From the NCBI RefSeq assembly GCF_010020825.1, contig NZ_JAACJE010000001.1:2046001-2110000 (forward strand): DNA of 64,000 bases. Reading direction: 5' to 3'. Both the position numbers and the translations under genes were made by a program. The first letter of the stretch is position 1; each line of letters opens with the position of its first letter. Of the stretch, positions 44,523-54,185 are shown piece after piece. The notes under the pieces are model-generated. The model was not told the origin of the DNA. It saw only the letters and a list, made by a program, of their open reading frames with translations, and ran no database searches. This DNA comes from Acidovorax sp. 210-6 (GTDB lineage Bacteria; Pseudomonadota; Gammaproteobacteria; Burkholderiales; Burkholderiaceae_C).

Positions 44523-44989
44523 GCGCCGCGCTCCGGGTGGGCGCAGCCCGCGCACAGGCCGTGCACGGCAATGTCCACGCTCTGCCCCTGGTGGCCCGAG
44601 CGCGCCAGGGCGCGCAGCACCTGCTGCAGGGCGCCTTGCAGGCGGTCGGCACCCTGGTCGAGGCGGAACTGGCGGTGGCAGCCGTCGCACTCAAAACGCG
44701 GTGCGCCTTCCTGCTGCGCCGGGTCGGCCAGGTGGTAGCGCGTAACGCGGGCACTGTCGATCTGGCGGTGCAGCAGGCCTGCGGCAGCGCAGCGGTCCAG
44801 CAGGCGGTACACGGTGACGCGGTTGACCGCCACCCCGGCCTGCACCAGTGCGGCCTGCACTTCGGCGGGCGACAAGGCCGCCTCGGGCCGTGCGCGGTAC
44901 AGCGCGGCCAGGGCGCGTGTGGCCTTGGTCGCACGCATGCCAGCGGGCAAGGTCCAGGCGGTGGAGGAAGGTGCGGAGGGGGTCGGCAT
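44519..44989 (-). CDS. zur: Fur-family regulator, probable Zur
   Basis: 156 residues from ATG 44989. The winged helix is LSPAEVQAALVQAGVAVNRVTVYRLLDRCAAAGL. Zinc-binding residues are in RFECDGCHRQF (CxxC) and HGLCAGC (second CxxC), the structural site common to Fur proteins. It heads the zinc operon and sits behind a perfect palindrome. A longer reading from 45007 would put the palindrome inside the gene; a shorter one from 44938 is also possible. No Shine-Dalgarno decides between them. Confidence 0.88.
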   Translation of the reverse strand: MPTPSAPSSTAWTLPAGMRATKATRALAALYRARPEAALSPAEVQAALVQAGVAVNRVTVYRLLDRCAAAGLLHRQIDSARVTRYHLADPAQQEGAPRFECDGCHRQFRLDQGADRLQGALQQVLRALARSGHQGQSVDIAVHGLCAGCAHPERGA

Positions 44990-45012
44990 AATGCAATCGG
45001 GTTGCATTATGC
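44986..45012. promoter_or_regulatory. Probable Zur box, 27-bp perfect palindrome
   Basis: GCATAATGCAA, five bases (TCGGG), then its exact reverse complement. CATAAT within the arm can act as -10, so a bound regulator would block transcription of zur and the zinc operon. Confidence 0.75.
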
Positions 45013-45033
45013 CGTGGCGGCGCAGCCCGGGCT

Positions 45034-45588
45034 TTACTTCAGGTACTGCGCAAAGGTCTTGCGGAATTTTTCGACCTTGGGACCGACCACGTAGGCGCAG
45101 TAGCCCTGGTGCGGGTTGTGCGCAAAGTAGTCCTGGTGGTAGTCCTCGGCGGCGCTGTAGTTGTGCAGCGGCAGCACCTCGGTCACCACGGGGGCGCCCA
45201 GGCCGCCGTCACGCTCCAGGGTGTGGATGATGTCCCGCGCCAGTTCGGCGTGCTGAGGGTCTTCAAAGTACACCCCGCTGCGGTACTGCGGGCCCACGTC
45301 GTTGCCCTGGCGGTTGGGGGTGGTCGGGTCGTGGATGCAGAAGAAGATCTCCAGCAGCTCACGCGCGCTCACCTGGGCGGGGTCGAACTGCAGGCGCACC
45401 ACCTCGGCATGGCCGGTATCGCCACGGCAGACCTGCTCGTAGCTGGGCTGCGGCACATGGCCGTTGCAGTAGCCCGACTCCACCGCCACCACGCCGCGCA
45501 CGCGGCGGTACACCGCGTCCAGGCACCAGAAGCATCCGCCGCCCAGGGTGAGGGTTTGCAGAGGCTGGGCGGTGGCGGCGTGGGTCAT
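45034..45588 (-). CDS. msrA: Peptide methionine sulfoxide reductase A
   Basis: 184 residues. The catalytic motif GGCFWC places the nucleophile at Cys19; EDYHQDYF and the C-terminal GYCAYV (resolving Cys) are conserved. It reduces S-methionine sulfoxide in proteins. It follows the FmdE-like gene by 21 bp on the same strand, so the two may share a transcript, and lies just upstream of the Zur box. Confidence 0.96.
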   Translation of the reverse strand: MTHAATAQPLQTLTLGGGCFWCLDAVYRRVRGVVAVESGYCNGHVPQPSYEQVCRGDTGHAEVVRLQFDPAQVSARELLEIFFCIHDPTTPNRQGNDVGPQYRSGVYFEDPQHAELARDIIHTLERDGGLGAPVVTEVLPLHNYSAAEDYHQDYFAHNPHQGYCAYVVGPKVEKFRKTFAQYLK

Positions 45589-45609
45589 GGCGGTGCTCCT
45601 TGGTCTATG

Positions 45610-46389
45610 TCAGGCGACATTCAAGTCTGACACCTGCACCATGGCGGTGTCGGCAGCGTGCTCAACCACCATTTTTCGCACACGGTCTTGCCACAGCGCG
45701 CCAAAGCGGGCCAGTTCTGCGGCGCTGGCCTGGCCGGAGATGGCCTTGGGCATCAGGGCTTTCATTTCATCGGGCCAGGGCACCATGCTGCCATCGAGCC
45801 GGACCTGCACGGCCTGGCCTGTGTCCTTGCGGCGCAGTCCCAGCACGCCTTGCAGGCTGCCCGCGCCAAACACCAGCAGGTTGTTGCGCGCAAAGCGGTG
45901 CGCGGAGCCGATGCCCTGAAAGCCGGTTTCGGGCGCCGCGCCGGTGATCAGTTGCGCCACGGAGGCGATGACGCCGGTCACGCCGCTGTCGCGTGCGTCG
46001 CGCATCAGCACCTCGACCTCGCCACGCACCGGCATGTCGCTGCCGTACAGCGCACGCAGGCCGTGCAGGGTCATCAGCCAGGCGCCTGCCACCGTGGGGC
46101 AGGAATGGCCTGCCAGGCGCACGGCGTCGGCATAACGGTATTCCATGACGCCATCCTGCGCCGCACCCAGGAACTGGGCCAGCGGGTCGCGCAGGCTGAT
46201 GCTGGGGGCTTGGGCATAGAAGGCGGGCATGCCCTGGTCGCGGGTTTCGGTGGTCATTTCGGTGGCTCCTGCGCCGCCACTGGCTGGCATTCCCAGCGCC
46301 GCGATGACCGCCAGGCCCGTGCCTGTCTTGGTCCAGTCGCGCCGCCGAAGCCGTGCCTGGACGGATGGTTCGGTGTTCAAAGAGTGCAT
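45610..46389 (-). CDS. FmdE-family protein (formylmethanofuran dehydrogenase subunit E-like), exported
   Basis: 259 residues. A basic N-terminus (RLRRRDWTKTGTGLAVIAALG) and hydrophobic stretch suggest export, possibly by Tat. The FmdE core is LAGHSCPTVAGAWLMTLHGL with Cys and His for metal binding, then GSAHRFARNNLLVFGAG. In bacteria that lack methanogenesis such proteins occur near metal and tungstate/molybdate uptake genes; function unknown. Start ATG 46389; a later in-frame ATG exists around 46257. A 23-bp dyad lies upstream. Confidence 0.78.
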   Translation of the reverse strand: MHSLNTEPSVQARLRRRDWTKTGTGLAVIAALGMPASGGAGATEMTTETRDQGMPAFYAQAPSISLRDPLAQFLGAAQDGVMEYRYADAVRLAGHSCPTVAGAWLMTLHGLRALYGSDMPVRGEVEVLMRDARDSGVTGVIASVAQLITGAAPETGFQGIGSAHRFARNNLLVFGAGSLQGVLGLRRKDTGQAVQVRLDGSMVPWPDEMKALMPKAISGQASAAELARFGALWQDRVRKMVVEHAADTAMVQVSDLNVA

Positions 46390-46425
46390 GCTGTGGCTCC
46401 CTAAGCTGAAAACCCGCATGCCAGT

Positions 46426-46448
46426 GCGAACGATTGTCAACCATTCGC
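46426..46448. promoter_or_regulatory. 23-bp dyad upstream of the FmdE-like gene
   Basis: On the minus strand GCGAA and TTCGC bound the pattern GAAnGnTTGnCAAnCnTTC, symmetric at 18 of 23 positions, and it contains TTGACA as a possible -35. It resembles Fur-type boxes of betaproteobacteria in the outer bases, but is four bases longer. Confidence 0.45.
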
Positions 46449-46529
46449 ATTCCTGGGAGGGCAATCCGGTTTTGACGCGGCGCAACCCTGGGGCCGATGA
46501 TCGACTTGGCGTGCTGCCATCACCCTCCA

Positions 46530-46577
46530 TTGACCCACTGGAACGCATTTGCTACATTACTAACCAGTCAGTCATTA
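46530..46577 (+). promoter_or_regulatory. Promoter and probable TetR operator of the efflux operon
   Basis: TTGACC (46530-46535), 17 bases, TACATT (46553-46558). Directly downstream is TAACCAGTCAGTCATTA, with TAA/TTA ends and a repeated CAGT, covering the expected transcription start. The TetR protein encoded next is the natural ligand. Confidence 0.65.
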
Positions 46578-46590
46578 ACTTGGTTCCGAT

Positions 46591-47259
46591 TTGCCCGATT
46601 CTGCTCTCCCCTCCTCCCACAGCAAACGCGAGCGTCGCAAGGAAGCGCGCCCCGGCGAGTTGTTGGACGCCGCGCTCGACCTGTTCGTCGAGAAGGGCTA
46701 TGCCGCCACGCGGGTGGAGGAAGTGGCCGCACGGGCCGGGGTGTCCAAGGGCACGCTGTTTCTGTACTTCCCCAGCAAGGAAGAGCTATTCAAGGCCGTG
46801 GTGCGCGAAAACATCGTGGGCCGCTTTGCCGAGTGGCGCAACGAACTGCTGCACTACGAGGGCAGCACCGCCGACATGCTGCGCTATGGCTACCGCACCT
46901 GGTGGGAATCCATCGGCTCCACACGCGCCTCGGGCATCACCAAGCTCATTCTGAGCGAGGCCTGCAACTTCCCCGACATCACGGCCTTTTACCAGCAGGA
47001 AGTCATCCTGCCAGGCCAAGAAATGATCCGCGCGCTGCTGCAACGCGGCATCGACCGGGGCGAATTCCGCCCGGTGCCATTGGAATATGCGGTGTTCACG
47101 GTGCTGGCGCCCATGATCTTCCTGATGCTGTGGAAGCACTCGGTAGGCGCCTGCGTGCCGGTGGACATGGAATTCGATCCCGAGCGCTACATCGCCAGCC
47201 AGGTCGAGACCCTGCTCCATGGGCTGCTGGCCAACCCTCCCTCCCCTACCCAACCCTGA
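46591..47259 (+). CDS. TetR-family regulator of the RND efflux operon
   Basis: 222 residues from a TTG start. The helix-turn-helix is LLDAALDLFVEKGYAATRVE and VAARAGVSKGTLFLYFPSKEE, standard TetR. The C-terminal ligand domain belongs to the group next to RND pumps (ITKLILSEACNFPDITAFYQ). No ATG occurs between the operator and the conserved helix, so TTG 46591 is plausible. Nine bases separate it from the membrane-fusion gene. Confidence 0.92.
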   Translation: MPDSALPSSHSKRERRKEARPGELLDAALDLFVEKGYAATRVEEVAARAGVSKGTLFLYFPSKEELFKAVVRENIVGRFAEWRNELLHYEGSTADMLRYGYRTWWESIGSTRASGITKLILSEACNFPDITAFYQQEVILPGQEMIRALLQRGIDRGEFRPVPLEYAVFTVLAPMIFLMLWKHSVGACVPVDMEFDPERYIASQVETLLHGLLANPPSPTQP

Positions 47260-47267
47260 GTTCCCCC

Positions 47268-48452
47268 ATGAAACGCTGGATTCCCTGGACCGTCGCCGCC
47301 GTTGTTGTCGTCCTGGTCGGTGCGGGCACGCTGCGCGCCCTGGGTGCGCGCAAGGCACAGCAACAAGCGCTGGCAACCGCCGCTGCCCCGGAAGTGGTGA
47401 TGCAGATCGCCAGCAACGAGTTGTGGGTGGCGCGGCGCCAGAGCCTGCCGCTGACCGTGCCCCTGACCGGCACCGTGCGTGCCGTGCAGACGGCCTTCAT
47501 CAAGGCGCGGGTGCCGGGCGAGGTGCAGGGCCTGACCCTGCGCGAGGGCGACAGCGTGCGCAGCGGCCAGGAGGTGGCGCGCATCGACCCCACCGAGTTG
47601 CAGGCGCGCGTGCGCCAGGCGCAGCAGCAGGCCGACGCCGCACGCGCCCAGGTGGACATTGCGCAACGCCAGTTCAGCAACAACCGCGCCTTGGTGGACC
47701 AGGGCTTCATCTCGCGCACGGCGCTGGACACCTCGCAGGCCAACCTCGGCGCCGCACAGGCCAGCCACCAGGCCGCACTGGCCGCCGTGGACGTGGCCCA
47801 GAAGTCGCTGGCCGACGCCGTGCTGCGCAGTCCGTTGGCCGGACAGGTGGCGCAGCGCCTGGTACAGAACGGCGAGCGCGTGGCCGTGGACACACGCATC
47901 CTGGAGGTGGTAGACCTCTCGCGCATGGAGCTGGAAGCACAACTGGCACCGGCCGATGCGCTGGGCGTGCGCGTGGGCCAGAAAGCGCAACTGGTCATCG
48001 AAGGCAGCGGGCAGACCGTGCAGGCCACGGTGCTGCGCATCAGCCCCAGCGCGCAGAGCGGCAGCCGCGCCGTGCCGGTGTACCTGGGCGTGGAGCGCGG
48101 CCCCGACACGCCAGCGCTGCGCCATGGCCTGTTTGTGCAGGGACGGCTGGATGTGGGCCAGGCGGAGCGCCTGGTGGTGCCGCTGGAATCGGTGCGCATC
48201 GACCGGCCCGTGCCCTATGTGCAGGTGGCCGACCAGGGCCGCGTGGCCCATGTGACCGTGCAGCAGGGCGAACGTTTCGAAGCCCAGGGCCAGACCTTGG
48301 TAGCCGTGCAGGGCGTGCCCGAGGGCGCGGCCGTGCTGGCGGGGCGCGTGGGCGCGTTGCCCGTGGGCACGCGGCTGCGCCTGCCCGAAGCGGCTGCAGC
48401 GCCCTCTTCTGCCCCAGCGGCGACTCCCGCTGCCAGCGCAGCAGCACGCTAA
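47268..48452 (+). CDS. RND efflux membrane-fusion (periplasmic adaptor) protein
   Basis: 394 residues. N-terminal membrane anchor (WIPWTVAAVVVVLVGAGTLRAL), lipoyl-type half-motif VPGEVQGLTLREGDSVRSGQ, a coiled-coil hairpin (about 105-165) and the second lipoyl half RSPLAGQVAQRLVQNGERV. An Ala/Pro-rich tail ends the protein. It bridges the RND pump and the TolC-type channel. Confidence 0.94.
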   Translation: MKRWIPWTVAAVVVVLVGAGTLRALGARKAQQQALATAAAPEVVMQIASNELWVARRQSLPLTVPLTGTVRAVQTAFIKARVPGEVQGLTLREGDSVRSGQEVARIDPTELQARVRQAQQQADAARAQVDIAQRQFSNNRALVDQGFISRTALDTSQANLGAAQASHQAALAAVDVAQKSLADAVLRSPLAGQVAQRLVQNGERVAVDTRILEVVDLSRMELEAQLAPADALGVRVGQKAQLVIEGSGQTVQATVLRISPSAQSGSRAVPVYLGVERGPDTPALRHGLFVQGRLDVGQAERLVVPLESVRIDRPVPYVQVADQGRVAHVTVQQGERFEAQGQTLVAVQGVPEGAAVLAGRVGALPVGTRLRLPEAAAAPSSAPAATPAASAAAR

Positions 48453-48461
48453 GGACGCAGC

Positions 48462-51400
48462 ATGTGGTTCACCAAGGTCAGCCTCAAGAATCCGGTGTTC
48501 GCCACCATGGTCATGCTGGCCATCGTGGTGCTGGGAGCGTTTTCCTACCAGCGCCTCAAGGTGGATCAGTTTCCGGAGATTGATTTTCCGGTGGTGGTGG
48601 TCACGGCGGACTACCCCGGTGCCTCGCCTGAAATCGTCGAGAGCGAGGTCACAAAAAAGATCGAGGAAGGCGTCAACTCCATCGCGGGCATCAACGCGCT
48701 GACCTCGCGCAGCTACGAGGGCTCGGCCGTCGTCATCATCGAGTTCGAGCTGCACATCGATGGGCGCCAGGCCGCCGAGGACGTGCGCGAGAAGATGGCC
48801 ACCGTGCGCACGCAGTTTCGCGACGAGGTCAAGGAGCCGCGCGTGCTGCGCTTCGACCCGTCCAGCCGCCCGGTGTGGTCGCTGGCCGTGCTGCCCGATG
48901 GCGACGCCGCCACGCGCCAAAGCGCCGTGGAGCTGACCACCTGGTCCGACCAGACCCTGAAAAAGCGCCTGGAGAACGTGCGCGGCGTGGGCGCCGTGAC
49001 GCTGGTGGGCGCCACCAAGCGCGAGATCAACATCTACCTGGACCCCAAGGCGCTGGAGGCCTACGGCATCACCCCCGAACAGGTGGCGCAGGCCGTGCGC
49101 ACCGAGAACCAGGACCTGCCGCTGGGCTCGGTGCGCTCGCTCACGCAGGACCGCATGGTGCAGATCGACGCCCGCATGCAGCGGCCCGAGGACTTTGGCC
49201 GCATCATCGTGGCACGCCGGGGCGGCCAGCCGGTGCGTGTGGACCAGATCGCCCGCGTGCAGGACGGCCCGCAGGAGGCCGAAAGCCTGGCCCTGTACAA
49301 CGGCGAACGCACGCTGCTGCTGCAGGTGCAAAAGGCCCAGGGCGAAAACACCATTGACGTGGTCGATGGCCTGAACGCCGCCGTGCAAACGCTGCGCAAG
49401 GAACTGCCCCCTGGCGTGCGGCTGGAGACCATTGGCGACAGCTCGCGCCCCATCCGCGTGGCCGTGAACAACGTGCGCCAGACGCTGATCGAGGGCGCCA
49501 TCCTCACGGTGCTGATCGTGTTTCTGTTCCTCAACTCGTGGCGCTCGACCGTCATCACGGGGCTGACGCTGCCGATTGCGCTCATCGGCACGTTCTTGTT
49601 CATGCACATGTTCGGCTTCACCATCAACATGATCACGCTGATGGCGCTGAGCCTGTGCGTGGGCCTGCTGATCGACGACGCCATCGTGGTGCGCGAGAAC
49701 ATCGTGCGCCATGTGCAGATGGGCAAGGGGCCCTACGCAGCGGCCATGGACGGCACGCAGGAGATCGGCCTGGCGGTGCTGGCCACCACGCTGTCCATCG
49801 TGGCGGTGTTTCTGCCCATTGGCTTCATGGGCGGCATCATCGGCAAGTTCTTCCACGAGTTCGGCATCACCATCGTCGCGGCGGTGCTGATCTCGATGTT
49901 CGTGAGCTTCACGCTCGACCCCATGCTGTCGAGCGTGTGGCACGACCCCAGCATCCATGCCCACGGCCAGAAGGTGACGCCCGTCACCTTCTACGACAAG
50001 ACCATAGGCCGCGTGACCGGCTGGTTTGACCATGCCACCGAAGCACTGGCCGAGTTCTACCAACGGCTGCTGCGCTGGTCGCTGGTGCACAAGCTCAAGA
50101 CCCTGGCGTTGGCGCTGGGCATCTTCGTGCTCAGCGTGTTCATGGTGCCCATGTTGGGCACGGAGTTTGCGCCCAAGGCCGACTTTTCCGAGACCATGGT
50201 GAACTTCTACGTGCCGGTGGGCGCCTCGATCGAAGCCACCGAAATGAAGACCCGCCAGGTCGAGGCCGTGATCCGCGAAATGCCCGAGGTGCGCTACACG
50301 CTCTCGACCATCAACACCGGCACCACGCAGGGCAAGATCTACGCCAGCATTTACATCCGGCTGACCGACCGCAAGGACCGCCAGCGCAACGTGGACGAAA
50401 TGTCCGCCGTGCTGCGCGAGCAATTGCGCGCCATCCCCGGCATCACCGTCACGCACGTGGGCCTGCTCGACCCCGTGGGCGGGCAAAAGCAGATCGAGTT
50501 TTCGCTCCAGGGCCCGGACCAGCAGGAGCTGGCACGCCTGACGCGCGAGATCAGCGCCAAGATCCGCGACATCCCCGGCCTGGTGGACCTGGATTCGAGC
50601 GTCAAGCCCGACAAGCCGGTGATTGCGCTGGACGTGCGGCGCGATGCAGCCTCGGACCTGGGCCTGTCGGTCATGTCGATGGCGCAGTCGCTGCGCACGC
50701 TGATTGCCGGGCAGACGGTGGGCAACTGGAGCGCGCCCGACAACCAGACCTATGACGTGAACGTGCGCCTGGCGCCCGAAGCCCGCGACAACCCACAGGA
50801 CCTGGAATACCTGCCCTTTGCCCTGAGCGCCGCCGATGGCAGCAGCCGCATCGTGCGCCTGGGACAGGTGGCGCAGGTGCGCGAATCCACCGGCCCCAAC
50901 CAGATCAACCGGCGCAGCCTGACGCGCGAAGTGGCCGTCAACGCCAACGTGCACCAACGCTCGGCGGGCGAGGTATCTGCCGACATCCGCAAGGTGCTGG
51001 ACAGCACGGCCTTCCCGCCGGGCTACCGCTACCAGTTTGGTGGCTCCACCAAGAACATGCAGGAGTCGTTCACCTACGCCGTGTCGGCCCTGGCCATGGC
51101 GATCATCTTTATCTACATGATCCTGGCAAGCCAGTTCAAGAGCTTTTTGCAGCCGCTGGCACTGATGACCTCGCTGCCGCTCACGCTCATCGGGGTGGTG
51201 CTGGCCCTGCTGATGTTCCGCTCCACGCTGTCCATCTTCTCGGTCATCGGGGTGGTCATGCTCATGGGGCTGGTGACCAAGAACGCGATCCTGCTGGTGG
51301 ACTTTGCCATCCGCGCCCGTGACGAGCACACCGACGACCAGGGCCGCACCGTGCCCGGCCTGCCGCGCGCCGAGGCCCTGCTGCTGGCGGCCCGCGTGCG

Positions 51401-51635
51401 CCTGCGCCCCATCCTGATGACCACGCTGGCCATGATCTTCGGCATGGTGCCGCTGGCCTTTGCGCTGAGCGAAGGTTCCGAGCAGCGCGCCCCCATGGGC
51501 CAGGCGGTGATTGGTGGGGTGATCACCTCGTCCCTGCTCACCCTGGTGGTGGTGCCGGTGGTTTATTGCTACATGGACGATCTGGCGCAATGGGCGCGCC
51601 GCCATTGGGGCAAAAACCAGGCAAGCCCGACTTAA
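48462..51635 (+). CDS. RND efflux pump, HAE1-like inner-membrane transporter
   Basis: 1057 residues, full length. The N-terminus [20 protein letters not shown] starts TM1; the TM4 proton-relay segment [17 protein letters not shown] contains the paired Asp; [16 protein letters not shown] is in the second half, followed by [20 protein letters not shown]. Two large periplasmic porter loops separate the halves. Drug/organic-solvent export is likely by family, but metal or other substrates are not excluded. Ten bases separate it from the adaptor gene. Confidence 0.96.
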   Translation: MWFTKVSLKNPVFATMVMLAIVVLGAFSYQRLKVDQFPEIDFPVVVVTADYPGASPEIVESEVTKKIEEGVNSIAGINALTSRSYEGSAVVIIEFELHIDGRQAAEDVREKMATVRTQFRDEVKEPRVLRFDPSSRPVWSLAVLPDGDAATRQSAVELTTWSDQTLKKRLENVRGVGAVTLVGATKREINIYLDPKALEAYGITPEQVAQAVRTENQDLPLGSVRSLTQDRMVQIDARMQRPEDFGRIIVARRGGQPVRVDQIARVQDGPQEAESLALYNGERTLLLQVQKAQGENTIDVVDGLNAAVQTLRKELPPGVRLETIGDSSRPIRVAVNNVRQTLIEGAILTVLIVFLFLNSWRSTVITGLTLPIALIGTFLFMHMFGFTINMITLMALSLCVGLLIDDAIVVRENIVRHVQMGKGPYAAAMDGTQEIGLAVLATTLSIVAVFLPIGFMGGIIGKFFHEFGITIVAAVLISMFVSFTLDPMLSSVWHDPSIHAHGQKVTPVTFYDKTIGRVTGWFDHATEALAEFYQRLLRWSLVHKLKTLALALGIFVLSVFMVPMLGTEFAPKADFSETMVNFYVPVGASIEATEMKTRQVEAVIREMPEVRYTLSTINTGTTQGKIYASIYIRLTDRKDRQRNVDEMSAVLREQLRAIPGITVTHVGLLDPVGGQKQIEFSLQGPDQQELARLTREISAKIRDIPGLVDLDSSVKPDKPVIALDVRRDAASDLGLSVMSMAQSLRTLIAGQTVGNWSAPDNQTYDVNVRLAPEARDNPQDLEYLPFALSAADGSSRIVRLGQVAQVRESTGPNQINRRSLTREVAVNANVHQRSAGEVSADIRKVLDSTAFPPGYRYQFGGSTKNMQESFTYAVSALAMAIIFIYMILASQFKSFLQPLALMTSLPLTLIGVVLALLMFRSTLSIFSVIGVVMLMGLVTKNAILLVDFAIRARDEHTDDQGRTVPGLPRAEALLLAARVRLRPILMTTLAMIFGMVPLAFALSEGSEQRAPMGQAVIGGVITSSLLTLVVVPVVYCYMDDLAQWARRHWGKNQASPT

Positions 51636-51687
51636 AATCAAGGGTTTGTCCCGATCCGCCCCCCCTATTCCTCTTTGGAGCCCCGCC

Positions 51688-52398
51688 ATGAACATGCCTC
51701 TGAACACGACCGCCGACACCAGCTGCCCCATCACGCAGGCACGCTACAACATGATCGAGCAGCAGATCCGCACCTGGAACGTGGTGGCCTCTGCCGTGCT
51801 GGAGACGCTGGACCAGGTGCACCGCGAGGAATTCGTGCCCGAGGCCTACCGCGCCATGGCGTTCGTGGACATGGAAATCCCGCTGCAGGGGGAGCCCCAG
51901 GCCGCGCTGCGCAGTGGCCAGTGCATGCTCAAGCCCAACGTCGAAGCCCGCATGCTGCAGGACCTGCAACTGACCAAGGACGACCGCGTGCTGGAAATCG
52001 GCGCCGGTTCGGGCTACATGGCCGCGCTGATGGCATACCAGGCCGCCCAGGTGGTGACGCTCGAACTCGACCCCCAACTGGCCCAGATGGCACGCGACAA
52101 CCTGGAGCGCGCGGGCATCACCAACGCCAGCGTGCGCCAGGCCGATGGCGCCGTGGACTCCCTCCCTGAAGGCCCGTTCGACGCCATCGTGCTCAGCGGC
52201 TCGGTGGCCGAAGTGCCTGCGCGCCTGCTGGCCCAGCTCAGCGACCGTGGCCGCCTGCTGGCCATCACGGGCCAGGAGCCGGTGATGCGCGTCACGCTGG
52301 TGCGCCGCAAGGGTGACCGTTTTGAAGTCTCCTACCCCTGGGACGTGAATGCTGCCCGCCTGCAGCATTTCGAAGAGCCCTCGACCTTCCAGTTCTGA
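51688..52398 (+). CDS. pcm: Protein-L-isoaspartate O-methyltransferase family protein
   Basis: 236 residues. Class I SAM-binding motif VLEIGAGSGYMAALMA, then VVTLELDPQLAQMARDNL. The N-terminal ARYNMIEQQIRTWNV and HREEFVPEAYRAMAF and MLKPNVEARMLQDL fit the family, although in the MLKPN segment the usual SQP/ISQP is altered (SGQCMLKPN), as in other betaproteobacterial homologues. It repairs isoaspartyl damage. TTGGAG lies eight bases before the ATG. Confidence 0.92.
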   Translation: MNMPLNTTADTSCPITQARYNMIEQQIRTWNVVASAVLETLDQVHREEFVPEAYRAMAFVDMEIPLQGEPQAALRSGQCMLKPNVEARMLQDLQLTKDDRVLEIGAGSGYMAALMAYQAAQVVTLELDPQLAQMARDNLERAGITNASVRQADGAVDSLPEGPFDAIVLSGSVAEVPARLLAQLSDRGRLLAITGQEPVMRVTLVRRKGDRFEVSYPWDVNAARLQHFEEPSTFQF

Positions 52399-52421
52399 CC
52401 CCCGGCGCATCCCACAGCTTT

Positions 52422-52760
52422 ATGGTTGATCTGGTCCGGCCCGCTGAACTGCTCTCCTGGTTTGCCCAGGAAGGGGACGCCCGTCCGCTGGTGCTGGATG
52501 TGCGCGAACCCTGGGAATGCGCCCTGGCCAGTGTGTCGGCGCAGGGCTTCGAACTGCTGGCCATCCCCATGGGCAGCCTGCCCGCACGGCTGGCTGAACT
52601 GGACCGGGACCGCCCCATCGCCTGCCTGTGCCACCATGGCGTGCGCAGCATGCACGTGGCGGCCTGGCTGGCCCAGCAGGGGTGGGATTGTGTGGCCAAT
52701 GTCGAAGGCGGCATCGACGCCTGGGCCCGAGAGCACGATCCCCAGGTGCCCCGGTATTGA
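52422..52760 (+). CDS. Rhodanese-like sulfurtransferase
   Basis: 112 residues, single domain. LVLDVREPWECALASVS begins the domain and the active loop CLCHHGVRSMHVA carries the catalytic Cys; NVEGGIDAWARE closes it. The gene lies between pcm and tolC, a common order in this group. No clear Shine-Dalgarno; coupling with pcm is likely. Confidence 0.92.
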   Translation: MVDLVRPAELLSWFAQEGDARPLVLDVREPWECALASVSAQGFELLAIPMGSLPARLAELDRDRPIACLCHHGVRSMHVAAWLAQQGWDCVANVEGGIDAWAREHDPQVPRY

Positions 52761-52823
52761 AAGGCCGTCTGTCCCCAGGCCCCGTCTCCTTCTCTTGCAG
52801 GCAACCCTAGAAAGACCCATCCC

Positions 52824-54149
52824 ATGCAGCTGTTCCGGATGCTCCCCCTGACCCTGGCGCTCGGCGCCGCACTGGCCGCCCCGGCACAGGCCCAGAGCCT
52901 GATCGAACTGGTGGAATCGGCCCGCGCCTACGACTCCTCCTGGCAATCGGCCCAGGCCCAACTGGAGGCGGCCCGGCGCCGTGCCGACCAGGCCCGTGCC
53001 GGCTTGCTCCCCTCGGCAGGCCTGTCGGCCGGTGTGAGCCGCTCCAACACCGAGATCACCGTCCCGCCCGTGGACCGCAACACCAGCGCACAGAACCTGG
53101 CGCTCAGTGCCTCGCAACCGCTGTACCGCCCGGCCAACCGCATTGGCTACGAACAAGGCCAGCGCGGCGTGGACGTGGCCCAGGCCCAGCTCGACGCCGC
53201 GCAACAGGACCTGCTCGTGCGCGTGAGCCAGGCGTATTTCGACGTGCTGGCCGCACAGGACACCCTGACCTTTGTGCAGGCGCAAAAGTCGGCCGTTTCC
53301 GAGCAACTGGCCGCTGCCAAGCGCAATTTCGAGGTGGGCACCGCCACCATCACCGACACGCGTGAAGCGCAGGCCCGGGCCGACCTGGTCACGGCCCAGG
53401 AAATCGCGGCCGAAAACGATTTGCGCGTCAAGAAGCTGGCGCTGGACCAACTGGTGGGTATCCAGGGCACCAAGCCGCTGGCGCTGGCGCAGCCCGTGCA
53501 GCTGAGCCCGGTGCAGCCCGACAGCGTGGACCACTGGGTGCAAACCGCCCATGACCAACAACCTGGCGTGCGCCAGGCCGCCCTGGCGCTGGATGTGGCC
53601 CGCCTGGAAACCCAGCGCGCCCAGACCGGCCACCTGCCCACCGTGGACCTGCAGGCCAGCTACAGCGTCACGCGCAACCCCAACGGCACGGTGACCACCC
53701 CCAACGTCAACACGCGCACCAACAATGCCACCGTGGGCGTGGCCCTGAACCTTCCGCTGTTTGCCGGTTTTGCCGTGCAGAACCGCGTGAAGGAAACCCT
53801 GGCGCTGGAACAAAAGGCCGAGGCCGACCTGGAAACCGCCCGCCGCAACGTGGCCCAGGCCACGCGCAGCGCCTTCTTCGGGGTGCAGTCGGGCATGGGC
53901 CAGGTCAAGGCCCTGGAGGCCGCCGAGCAATCCAGCCAGAGCGCATTGGACGCCAACAAGCTGGGCTACCAGGTCGGCGTGCGCATCAACATCGATGTGC
54001 TCAATGCACAAAGCCAGCTGTTCCAGACCAAGCGCGACCTGGCTGTGGCACGCTACAACGTGCTGCTGGGCCAGCTCAAGCTGCGCCAGGCCGTTGGCAC
54101 GCTCACGCTGGACGATGTGAAAGCGCTGAACCAGCAGCTCGTCAAGTAA
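52824..54149 (+). CDS. tolC: TolC-family outer-membrane efflux channel
   Basis: 441 residues. Signal peptide LPLTLALGAALAAPAQA, then two OEP repeats with long helices (SLIELVESARAYDSSWQSAQ; VNIDVLNAQSQL-like INIDVLNAQSQLFQTKRDLA). NxxxL-type inner aperture residues and ALAQPV/LAGFAVQ strands are typical. It can serve the RND pump 1.2 kb upstream and type I exporters. Followed by a GC hairpin and a convergent gene. Confidence 0.95.
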   Translation: MQLFRMLPLTLALGAALAAPAQAQSLIELVESARAYDSSWQSAQAQLEAARRRADQARAGLLPSAGLSAGVSRSNTEITVPPVDRNTSAQNLALSASQPLYRPANRIGYEQGQRGVDVAQAQLDAAQQDLLVRVSQAYFDVLAAQDTLTFVQAQKSAVSEQLAAAKRNFEVGTATITDTREAQARADLVTAQEIAAENDLRVKKLALDQLVGIQGTKPLALAQPVQLSPVQPDSVDHWVQTAHDQQPGVRQAALALDVARLETQRAQTGHLPTVDLQASYSVTRNPNGTVTTPNVNTRTNNATVGVALNLPLFAGFAVQNRVKETLALEQKAEADLETARRNVAQATRSAFFGVQSGMGQVKALEAAEQSSQSALDANKLGYQVGVRINIDVLNAQSQLFQTKRDLAVARYNVLLGQLKLRQAVGTLTLDDVKALNQQLVK

Positions 54150-54156
54150 CGGCGTC

Positions 54157-54177
54157 GGGCAGGCCCTCGCCCTGCCC
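54157..54177. terminator. GC-rich hairpin between convergent genes
   Basis: GGGCAGG and CCTGCCC around a seven-base loop, between the convergent tolC and trans-sulfuration genes. There is no T-run, so it is a weak terminator candidate. Confidence 0.35.
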
Positions 54178-54185
54178 TGCGCCCG

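Noticed and set aside
47187..51734. Minus-strand open frame of 1515 codons
   Set aside because: It is the antisense shadow of the RND adaptor and pump genes. Its His/Gly/Arg-rich sequence with no domain is typical of antisense frames in GC-rich codon-biased DNA.
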